DNA from: an uncultured beta proteobacterium
GTDB taxonomy: Bacteria; Pseudomonadota; Gammaproteobacteria; Burkholderiales; Burkholderiaceae
Reading direction: 5' to 3'
NCBI GenBank assembly: GCA_903930665.1
Contig: CAIYZI010000484.1
Location: 1-14,241 of the forward strand
DNA: 14,241 nt
A program made the translations under genes and the position numbers. Under the pieces are notes generated by a model that searched no databases, was not told the origin of the DNA, and saw only the letters and a program-made list of their open reading frames with translations. This document shows, piece by piece, positions 1 to 6,521 of this stretch (its first letter is position 1; each line of letters opens with the position of its first letter).

Positions 1-330
1 AAACTACAACTCACTCCAGTAACCGTGCTTGTTATTAAACCTGATGCCAATAAGGTTGAAAAGGGTGTTGATAACAATAAATATGTCATTGTCAGCTACG
101 GTTTTTATGCGGTAGACCAGATGGTTAAAAACATTTCATATGCTGCCTTCAAGTCAAAAGCCCTCTCCAAAGAGGTTGCCCAAAAGATGAATCCTTGGAA
201 CTACGGTGTTGCTTCATCACAAGATCTTAATGGGCTAACTGTTGGCGGCGACATGAACTTTACCAAGGCATATCAACCAATCCTCGAAAAAGCATTTAAA
301 AATCCACCCGATCAAGGACAAGCACAATGA
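1..330 (+). CDS. traF: TraF-like conjugation protein, C-terminal part (5' end outside window)
   Basis: This is an open reading frame entering from the left edge in frame 1; the true start lies upstream, and the GTG at 25 is only an internal codon. The visible 109 residues look like the last part of a thioredoxin fold: a cis-proline-type Thr-Pro (codons at 13-18), a beta strand VTVLVIKPD, then a YVIVSYGFYAVDQMVKNI segment. That segment resembles the end of F-plasmid TraF, where a strand with Asp-Pro is followed by SYGFISQDDL. TraF-family proteins are periplasmic and needed for F-type pilus assembly. The stop overlaps the traH start (ATGA at 327-330), and the traF-traH-traG order supports the call. 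Whether the N-terminal part carries a CxxC motif cannot be seen. Confidence 0.75.
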   Translation, partial: KLQLTPVTVLVIKPDANKVEKGVDNNKYVIVSYGFYAVDQMVKNISYAAFKSKALSKEVAQKMNPWNYGVASSQDLNGLTVGGDMNFTKAYQPILEKAFKNPPDQGQAQ

Positions 331-1850
331 AAGCAAAGAAACTACTTTGCAGCTTATTACTCACCTCTTTTTTTGTGAGTAATGCAAGTTATGCGAACGA
401 TGTACTGGGAAATCTCAGTAGCGTATTTTTCTCAAATACTACCTCTGCTTCAGCTCTATCGACGAATGATCGCGTAGGATTTACGGGTGGTGGGGCTTCA
501 ATTAGGACGCCAATTGTGACGGCTAATTTAATCTCATTCGATCCTATGCGTGCCAATTCTGGGTGTGGTGGTCTCGACCTGTATGGAGGTAGTTTCAGCT
601 TTATTAATGGTCAAGCTTTAGTAACTTTGATGAAAGCAGTTGCTACAAATTCAGTGGGGCTCGCATTTAAGATTGGTATTCAAACAATCTTTCCTCAGCT
701 CTCACATTTAATAAGCGAGTTTCAAGCGGTTATTCAAGATCTAAATAAGTTAGCAAAGAACTCATGCAATCTTGCCCATATGATTGTTGACACTTCCGCA
801 AAAGCATTAGGCATGAATGTTAATGGAGATGGGAATATTAATGCTGCAAATCAAGGTATTTTTGGTGATGCATTTTCAGCATTAGACGGACCCACTGGAT
901 ATTTGCAACAGGCCGATGCTTATCTTAAAAAAGCGGCATCGTTTAATCAATTTTCTGGCAACAATGTGTGGAAAGGTGTCGTAGCTAGTGGTGCTGGTTC
1001 AATGCTGGGGGCTATTGGTTTGCCATCCGATATGCAAGACTCATCCAACCCAAATACACCCAATAATCGACTTCTTGTTTCTATAACGGGATTTTCAGTG
1101 GCAGGTCTCCCTTGTGATGGCCAAAATAATGGTGTTTCTACAGCAAGCACGGGCGGCATCAACTCTACAGGTCGATCTGGGCCGCCGGACTCAACCAAAT
1201 CCTCGTGCCGCTTCAAGCCAACAATTACCCTTAGTGATTTAGTGGCTGGCGGCGGCATTGATACAGGTAATGCCCCTTTGAAAATGTATACCTGCATTAA
1301 TACCAATGGGGATGCATCTCAGCCAGGGCCTGATGCTCAGATTTGTTCGCAGGTATCAAGTGATGACTTTTCATATGCCGGAATTAATGGCTTTATTAAC
1401 ATCCAGTTATTTGGCACGCCTGCTGAACCCGCTGATGCAAGCGGCATTACTTCTGATTCCATCCTTGGGGTACTTCTTGGTGGCGGTAAAACTGCCCAAA
1501 CATTAAGTTCAACGCAAATAGCATTCATCAAGGGGTCACCATTGCCGCTGATGGCTTATCTAGAAAATCCTGCTGCGTCTGGGGCAAACGCAAAAGTTCA
1601 GGTTGCGCGTAAGTTACGACGACCAATAGCAGACTGCTTAGCTGCCTCGATTGGACAAGCAATCTACAAAGCGGCATTGACAGCACAAACAAATAATTCC
1701 TACGACTTTACTGAAACCAAAGAACCATTAGCTCAATTGCGTAGGGATTATGAAAAAAAGATTGATCAATGCACATCAAGTCAAGAGCAACAAAGCCTCA
1801 TCACATGGCTTAAAAATTCAACCGATTTAAGTTCCGTTACCAATAAGTAG
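327..1850 (+). CDS. traH: TraH, F-type conjugative pilus assembly protein
   Basis: 507 residues, somewhat longer than F-plasmid TraH (about 460). A Sec signal peptide is visible at residues 1-23 (MKAKKLLCSLLLTSFFVSNA, then SYA). Family hallmarks follow: SGCGGLDLYGGSFSFI with Cys80, NSVGLAFKIGIQ around residues 108-119, and a NSC segment with Cys147, all closely matching known TraH. The C-terminal third has RRPIADCLAASIGQAIYKA and a charged, probably helical tail. TraH is periplasmic or outer-membrane-associated and acts with TraF and TraW in F-type pilus assembly and mating-channel formation. The ATG at 327 overlaps the traF stop; traG follows after 6 bases. A Gly/Ser/Asn-rich stretch around residues 255-300 may explain the extra length. 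Confidence 0.93.
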   Translation: MKAKKLLCSLLLTSFFVSNASYANDVLGNLSSVFFSNTTSASALSTNDRVGFTGGGASIRTPIVTANLISFDPMRANSGCGGLDLYGGSFSFINGQALVTLMKAVATNSVGLAFKIGIQTIFPQLSHLISEFQAVIQDLNKLAKNSCNLAHMIVDTSAKALGMNVNGDGNINAANQGIFGDAFSALDGPTGYLQQADAYLKKAASFNQFSGNNVWKGVVASGAGSMLGAIGLPSDMQDSSNPNTPNNRLLVSITGFSVAGLPCDGQNNGVSTASTGGINSTGRSGPPDSTKSSCRFKPTITLSDLVAGGGIDTGNAPLKMYTCINTNGDASQPGPDAQICSQVSSDDFSYAGINGFINIQLFGTPAEPADASGITSDSILGVLLGGGKTAQTLSSTQIAFIKGSPLPLMAYLENPAASGANAKVQVARKLRRPIADCLAASIGQAIYKAALTAQTNNSYDFTETKEPLAQLRRDYEKKIDQCTSSQEQQSLITWLKNSTDLSSVTNK

Positions 1851-1856
1851 GACATC

Positions 1857-4800
1857 ATGTACACAATCTACGCACCCGGATCATCAATCCCTTGGGTATG
1901 GGCTTTCAATGCTGTGGCGAGTTTATGTTCTAACGGCAACTTTATTGCATTTGTATGGAGCACTGCTGTAGCCGCTAGTTTATTTGGTTTTGCTAGGGCA
2001 ATTGCTTCCTCAGTAAATCTTTCTGCCGAGGAAACAAATAAACGAATGGGTACATCGATCATTTCGATGATTATTTCAGGCTTAATTGCCCTGTCGCTCA
2101 CAGGCGCTGCAAATTGGAAGTTGCAGATAGAGGATATGCAAAGCGGGGTGGTTACTGAGGTTGATAATGTGCCAATGGCAGCTTCCTTTTTGCAATGGGG
2201 AGCAACCAATTTATTTACCAATGGCTTTTCTAAGATGCTAGAAACCGTGACACAAGACACGGGTGCTAGTAGTGCCGATCTTAGTGTGGGAGCGCAGGGC
2301 TTCTTAAACCCAGTCAATTCGTTACTTTCTGCAAGAAAGATTATTGCTAATGGCTTGACTGCCCCTGCCGCTGATACAGGGGCTGTAGATGCAAGTATTG
2401 GTAATCAACTAAATCAAATTATTGCCTATTGTCTTACACCAGCCCCATCTTCATTGGCTGCCGATATTGCTAATCCACAATCCAACACACCGTACGTTCA
2501 ACTATCTAATGAAAATTCAGCAACTTCAGTTGGTGTAATTTTAGGTTATGCAGCACAAAGCTCTGGCACTATTCCTTTGTTTAATAACAATGCTGGAGAA
2601 ATAGTTCCGTGTGCAGCGGCAGTTACACAATATGCAGCCAATGTTCAATCTGGATTGTCAAACACTCAATTTTCTGCATTAGCCGTAAAACCAGATAATA
2701 AGGCAGAGCCAACAACAGTACAAAATGATTTCGGTAAGTTAATTACTGTCCAACAGGCTTTCGGATCTGTTATTGCTAATGGCCAAAGAGACGCCTCAAA
2801 AGAAGTGCTCAACATGCTTTTCTATGATCTTGTAGATGAAAATTTAAAATGTATACAAGCGTCTGGCACTAGCAAAACCAATTGCCTCATTCAAGCTGAA
2901 CAAATTAAGGTGAAGGAGCAATCTAATTTAGATAATGCGGCCAATGCTTTTCAGTTGACGACCTACGCCGCCAGTTTTCCAAATTTTCTGGGGCCAATTA
3001 CTGTTGTATTGATGGTTCCGCTACTTATTATGTGCATGTTTAGTGGGGCGCAAGGTCTTGGCAAGGCTATCACCTCTATGAGCCATGTCATTTTATGGCC
3101 TATTGTTATTTATTCGATTGGTGCGCCTGTTGTTAATGGTTTGATGTCCAACTACATTGGACGGCAATTAGATTGGATTACCGCAAACGGGGCAATGACT
3201 CATCCACAGGTTGCGGCATGGTACGCAGTACTAAGCCAATCCGTAGGAGCTATGTCAACCATTCAGGCAAGTATAGGTACTTTCATTGCAATCATCTTTG
3301 GGTTTGGTGCCGCCGCTGGCATTGTTGCTGTTTCGCAGGCAATGGCAGGAAAGGATCGATTTAATGAAAAACTCTTTACGCCTGAATTAAATAATGCTCC
3401 CGCGCTTACTGATAGTAACAATTACCTTGGCAACATTAAACAGGCTGGTGGTAACTCGCTTTTTGTGCCAAATGGTCAGGTTCCAATGACCGCCGGCAAT
3501 ATTCAGGCTGGAGCAATGGCAGCAACGCGATCAAATCAAGTTCAAGAGCAAATTCGCCTCGAAAATACCCGAACTCAGCTCATGTCTGATGCTGAGAGTT
3601 GGCACAAGGGGCTTGTCTATTCTCACACTAGCGGGACTGGGAATAAGTCCACGGTTGGGACCAGCACTGGAGATTCAACAAGCGATAGGGATAGTAGTAG
3701 TGCAACCACGAAAATTGGTTTAAGTGGTGGCAATACAGCGAGCACTGGCACAAGAGCAATTGCTGGATTAGTTGGAAGACTGGGGATTGGTGGCGACGGT
3801 CAAATGGGTAATGGCGGCGCTCCTGATAGCGGAGTTGAAAGAAAGAACCCTCTGCCACCAAGCGGTTTATATTCAAGAACTGGTGGACATCCCGAGGCGG
3901 GACCAGCTTCGACTGTAAATCCTAGGTTGCCGCACACACAAAACCCCGCGCTAAATGGGAAAGGAGCTTCACTAGCGCCGAACTTAAATACAGTAACGCC
4001 AGAGGAATACAAAGAAGCGCTTGGTGGTGCTGGGGGCGCAAACCATTCGACTGGGCAAAATCACGGAACACCACCGAGTCCTAACAATACTCAAAATGCC
4101 GAGGCTACTCAGCGTCCAGGTGCCACAGCCAAGCCTAAGGCTGGCTCAAATTCAAATACTGGACAAAAACCTGATGTGCCAGCAGCCGGAAGGGTTAAAG
4201 GATCAGCAGAAGCTTCGGCAGGTGGTGAAGTTAATGCCTACGCTCAAAATGATTACCGCATAGGCCAAGACTGGAGCAAGATGACTGATACGCAAAAATT
4301 AAAAGCGCGTCAAGAAGCACTTTCGCATGACTATAAGAAGGAATATGATCAACATGGAAATACAGAGAAGGCAAAGAGCTTTGCTCATAAGCTTGATCAA
4401 ATTAATGCATATAGTGAAGCCGTCTCTAGAAAAGATGGCCACATAGAGTCGTCTGGGCGCAGTGACGAAAATAAAAATGCTGCAACAGCCTATAGCACTC
4501 AGATCAATGAAGGCACAGTATTAAATGCAATTAATGAACCTGGAAATCAGCTAAAGGGCTATGTTTTAGGTCAGGGGCAACAATACATGGCCGCCGCACA
4601 AAAAGCAGATCCAGTTAAATTTGGGGCAGTCGAGAGTGATTGGCAAAGTACTTTTGGCAATTCTCAAACAATGAAGGAACTAAAAAATCAAGATTACGCT
4701 GCATATCAAGCTCTACACCAAGACTTTGTTGCTGGAAGGTTAGCTGGGGAGGATGGAATGGTTGGACTGCTTTCTCAAAAGCAAATTTTTGATAGTTTTG

Positions 4801-5309
4801 CATTAATGAATCATATGCCTGCCTCTGGTTTTAGCAATAATTTGCCATCCATTCAGGCTAATGTTCATGATATTCCTGAGGATCGACATTTCTTGGATTT
4901 CAAAGCATTTGGCGGCGATACCTTCATTCCCGGAAATACTTACACATTAAGCCCAGACCTTAATCCTAAGGATAATGGCGCAGAGAAAAAGGTCAGTGGG
5001 AAAATTGGGGTTGCTGAAGTTAAGGCAACGGCTAACCAGCGGGGAATCAAAAAGGATGAAGATACTAATGAAGGTGTTGTGAGGGACCAGTACAACTTTG
5101 CAACTGCTAACTTAGGATTAAGCGCCACCAATGACAATGCAGTATTACCGACTGCTCTAAATACAGGGGTGCAAGGAGCCCTACAAGGAACGGCACAGGC
5201 TGGATTAGCGCTCAATAAAGCTGTTGGAACACTGCCAGAGGATGCGACTGTGCCAACCCCAATGACCGCTCCACCAGTATTCAACATTGAGCCAAAAGAC
5301 AAAAAATAG
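1857..5309 (+). CDS. traG: TraG-like inner-membrane mating-pair stabilisation protein
   Basis: 1150 residues, against about 940 for F-plasmid TraG. The N-terminal half matches the TraG_N type: membrane segments near residues 28-48 and 66-83, then VDNVP at 102-106 (F TraG has the same VDNVP), a long periplasmic-type loop, membrane segments near 378-400 and 405-425, and a last one near 468-492. Residues about 500-880 are Gly/Ser/Asn/Pro-rich and probably disordered. Residues about 880-1150 are more ordered and charged. In F, the N-terminal part supports pilus assembly, and the C-terminal part acts in mating-pair stabilisation and as the target of entry exclusion. The start at 1857 is preceded by TAGGAC, a fair ribosome-binding site that includes the traH stop. 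No terminator is visible after the stop. Confidence 0.9.
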   Translation: MYTIYAPGSSIPWVWAFNAVASLCSNGNFIAFVWSTAVAASLFGFARAIASSVNLSAEETNKRMGTSIISMIISGLIALSLTGAANWKLQIEDMQSGVVTEVDNVPMAASFLQWGATNLFTNGFSKMLETVTQDTGASSADLSVGAQGFLNPVNSLLSARKIIANGLTAPAADTGAVDASIGNQLNQIIAYCLTPAPSSLAADIANPQSNTPYVQLSNENSATSVGVILGYAAQSSGTIPLFNNNAGEIVPCAAAVTQYAANVQSGLSNTQFSALAVKPDNKAEPTTVQNDFGKLITVQQAFGSVIANGQRDASKEVLNMLFYDLVDENLKCIQASGTSKTNCLIQAEQIKVKEQSNLDNAANAFQLTTYAASFPNFLGPITVVLMVPLLIMCMFSGAQGLGKAITSMSHVILWPIVIYSIGAPVVNGLMSNYIGRQLDWITANGAMTHPQVAAWYAVLSQSVGAMSTIQASIGTFIAIIFGFGAAAGIVAVSQAMAGKDRFNEKLFTPELNNAPALTDSNNYLGNIKQAGGNSLFVPNGQVPMTAGNIQAGAMAATRSNQVQEQIRLENTRTQLMSDAESWHKGLVYSHTSGTGNKSTVGTSTGDSTSDRDSSSATTKIGLSGGNTASTGTRAIAGLVGRLGIGGDGQMGNGGAPDSGVERKNPLPPSGLYSRTGGHPEAGPASTVNPRLPHTQNPALNGKGASLAPNLNTVTPEEYKEALGGAGGANHSTGQNHGTPPSPNNTQNAEATQRPGATAKPKAGSNSNTGQKPDVPAAGRVKGSAEASAGGEVNAYAQNDYRIGQDWSKMTDTQKLKARQEALSHDYKKEYDQHGNTEKAKSFAHKLDQINAYSEAVSRKDGHIESSGRSDENKNAATAYSTQINEGTVLNAINEPGNQLKGYVLGQGQQYMAAAQKADPVKFGAVESDWQSTFGNSQTMKELKNQDYAAYQALHQDFVAGRLAGEDGMVGLLSQKQIFDSFALMNHMPASGFSNNLPSIQANVHDIPEDRHFLDFKAFGGDTFIPGNTYTLSPDLNPKDNGAEKKVSGKIGVAEVKATANQRGIKKDEDTNEGVVRDQYNFATANLGLSATNDNAVLPTALNTGVQGALQGTAQAGLALNKAVGTLPEDATVPTPMTAPPVFNIEPKDKK

Positions 5310-5318
5310 AAAATTTAA

Positions 5319-5347
5319 TTGACTTTTTTATCAACTATTACTAGATT
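5319..5347 (+). promoter_or_regulatory. Weak candidate sigma-70 promoter before the 93-residue membrane protein
   Basis: TTGACT (5319-5324) and TAGATT (5342-5347) are 17 bases apart in the 44-base gap after traG. The -35 box matches 5 of 6 consensus bases and the -10 box 4 of 6. Initiation about 7 bases downstream would fall on the ATG at 5354, so the transcript would be essentially leaderless. The gap is A+T-rich, so a chance match is quite possible, and read-through from traG is an alternative. Confidence 0.25.
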
Positions 5348-5353
5348 CGAGAC

Positions 5354-5635
5354 ATGCGCATTCTTTTTATACTATTTATGACACCAATTTGGTTATTGTT
5401 ATGGCTAAGCATTAACCTTTGCTTGGTGCTTTATCGCTTCCTTGTTGAGGCTATTTTCCCTGCTAAAATTTCAGCTACTATTCTGGCGTTTTTGAGCTTT
5501 GCAGACCCATATGAGTATTTTTTACCCCTAGGACTCGATAAGCTACTGAGTGATTTTTATTATGGATTGCCTGAGAAGTTCGTTTCTGCACCGCTTCGTG
5601 GTTTTAGGCGCTTTGGGGGTTCATTTTGGTTTTGA
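5354..5635 (+). CDS. Small inner-membrane protein; positional candidate for entry exclusion
   Basis: 93 residues, not recognised as a named family. Residues 1-36 are strongly hydrophobic (MRILFILFMTPIWLLLWLSI then NLCLVLYRFLVEAIF), forming one long or two short membrane segments. The rest is a soluble tail with a positively charged stretch near residues 80-87 (LRGFRRFG). No cleavable signal peptide is evident. It lies directly after traG, the slot occupied by traS in F and eex in SXT/R391, whose small inner-membrane products recognise TraG; exclusion is therefore an inference from position only, and it is shorter than those proteins. The ATG has no good Shine-Dalgarno sequence. Its end overlaps the next gene by 10 bases. 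Confidence 0.7.
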   Translation: MRILFILFMTPIWLLLWLSINLCLVLYRFLVEAIFPAKISATILAFLSFADPYEYFLPLGLDKLLSDFYYGLPEKFVSAPLRGFRRFGGSFWF

Positions 5636-6114
5636 ACACGAATAAAGCCCGAGCCGATACAGCTTCAAAAATTGCCGCTGTTGAGTCTTATCACCAAAGA
5701 CGGGCTAGTGGCCAGAAGGTTAAAGAAATAGCGCAGAGCCTTGGTATTACGAGTGAATGCTTGCGAAACTGGGTAAAACAGGTTGAGGACGGCAGCATTA
5801 ACCGTCCCGCTTACGGTGAGCTATCTGAAGAGCATAAAATTGCTATCAAGGATTTACTCAGTCTTGGGTTTGCAGATACTGATATCGCACAACGACTTGG
5901 ACTGCATAACCTAAAGGTCTACTACTATCGCAAGTCAATTGGCGTAACCAGAGAACAAGTTGTTGAGAATCGCTATAACAGTTGGGAAGATTTACTTAAA
6001 AAGGGCGCAAGCTTTGAGCAAGTTGCAGAGCTTTATGGCGCCAACCCAAATTCCATGTACAAAACCCTTCACCAAAAAAGGGGGTTTAGGAAAAAGGGCT
6101 CATTAGATCAATAA
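5626..6114 (+). CDS. Small protein with three tandem helix-turn-helix units, putative DNA-binding regulator
   Basis: 162 residues, starting with TTG at 5626. That start is favoured because GGGGG at 5615-5619 sits 6 bases upstream; TTG at 5632 is the alternative, and there is no usable ATG. Three helix-turn-helix-like segments can be read: about 32-52 (VKEIAQSLGITSECLRNWVK), about 78-97 (DTDIAQRLGLHNLKVYYYRK) and about 129-148 (FEQVAELYGANPNSMYKTLH). The first resembles the homeodomain-like HTH of transposase/resolvase families, but no catalytic domain is present. The basic C-terminal tail (KRGFRKKG) fits DNA contact. It is the last gene before a terminator, and a palindromic site lies about 100 bases downstream at the next promoter, so it could regulate the downstream operon (inference). 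A role in DNA processing is also possible. Confidence 0.78.
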   Translation: MVLNTNKARADTASKIAAVESYHQRRASGQKVKEIAQSLGITSECLRNWVKQVEDGSINRPAYGELSEEHKIAIKDLLSLGFADTDIAQRLGLHNLKVYYYRKSIGVTREQVVENRYNSWEDLLKKGASFEQVAELYGANPNSMYKTLHQKRGFRKKGSLDQ

Positions 6115-6120
6115 AAGGTT

Positions 6121-6144
6121 GGGGGCTTAAACGCCCCTTTTTTT
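6121..6144 (+). terminator. Rho-independent terminator after the HTH gene
   Basis: GGGGC (6122-6126) pairs with GCCCC (6133-6137) around a 6-base loop, with a possible G-T pair extending the stem. It is followed directly by seven T (6138-6144). It lies 7 bases after the stop codon of the triple-HTH gene and divides the traF-H-G block from the downstream operon. Confidence 0.85.
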
Positions 6145-6195
6145 ATCCCAAAAATACAATCTTTTACATATTTTATAAAAACAAAAGGATATTTC

Positions 6196-6204
6196 TGCTA
6201 GAAT
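6196..6204 (+). promoter_or_regulatory. Extended -10 promoter of the second operon
   Basis: TGCTAGAAT reads as an extended -10 element (TG-N-TAGAAT; hexamer 6199-6204, 5 of 6 consensus). It lies in a strongly A+T-rich gap after the terminator. No good -35 box is found at 17 bases; a TTTACA at 6163-6168 is too far upstream to pair with it. Transcription would start near 6211, about 29 bases before the ATG at 6240. Confidence 0.5.
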
Positions 6205-6210
6205 ATTATA

Positions 6211-6225
6211 AACTATTCAATAGTT
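6211..6225 (+). promoter_or_regulatory. Perfect palindrome over the expected transcription start, candidate operator
   Basis: AACTATTCAATAGTT is two perfect 7-base arms around one central C. It begins 6 bases after the -10 hexamer, where a bound repressor would block initiation. The arm AACTATT also occurs once at 5333-5339, inside the weak promoter upstream of the 93-residue membrane protein. The neighbouring triple-HTH protein is the obvious candidate binder, but that is inference. Confidence 0.45.
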
Positions 6226-6239
6226 ATGAAAGAAACTCT

Positions 6240-6521
6240 ATGAAATCATTATTGTCTTTGACATTACTGTTTACTGTTAGCGCAGGCTTTGCACAGCAAG
6301 TCAATCAACAAGTGCGAGTTCCGCAAACATTAACGCCAGAACAGATTGCGAATGTGCAACAACAGGCAAGAAACACGGCGACTCAATTTGGAGCAAACCT
6401 TAATGGCTCCAGCCAAACTTATGTCGTGCCACAGGGCCAGCTAAGTGATGAGCAGCGAGCCAACATCAATCAGCAGGCAGTAGATACCGTTAACTTTGCC
6501 AAAAGATATTACCCACAATGA
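6240..6521 (+). CDS. Small secreted protein with an internal duplication, unknown function
   Basis: 93 residues. The signal peptide (MKSLLSLTLLFTVSAGFA, cut before QQ) gives a mature periplasmic protein of about 75 residues, rich in Gln and Asn and free of cysteine. Two similar segments can be aligned: residues 27-50 (VPQTLTPEQIANVQQQARNT...) and 63-87 (VPQGQLSDEQRANINQQAVD...). This indicates a duplicated helical unit with the pattern EQxAN-x2-QQA-x2-T. It is the first gene of the downstream operon and overlaps the ATPase gene by 4 bases (ATGA at 6518), so it may be a partner of the ATPase-containing apparatus, for example a small structural or chaperone-like periplasmic component. The family is not recognised. 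Confidence 0.8.
   Translation: MKSLLSLTLLFTVSAGFAQQVNQQVRVPQTLTPEQIANVQQQARNTATQFGANLNGSSQTYVVPQGQLSDEQRANINQQAVDTVNFAKRYYPQ

Noticed and set aside
947..1306. 119-residue reading frame on the - strand inside traH
   Set aside because: It overlaps strongly conserved traH coding sequence, has no ribosome site and no recognisable product.
1868..2317. 149-residue reading frame on the - strand inside traG
   Set aside because: It is antisense to the conserved N-terminal membrane region and VDNVP motif of TraG; a coding shadow.
4940..5302. 120-residue reading frame on the - strand at the end of traG
   Set aside because: It is antisense to the Ala/Thr/Gly-rich tail of TraG, where composition alone keeps the opposite frame open.
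5319..5335. Short inverted repeat TTGA...TCAA after traG as a terminator
   Set aside because: The arms are only 4 bases, contain little G+C, and have no T-tract after the stem.
6226..6243. Five-codon minigene (ATG to TGA) overlapping the start of the 93-residue secreted protein
   Set aside because: It could be a translational leader, but it overlaps the palindrome edge, has no ribosome site, and such short frames arise by chance.
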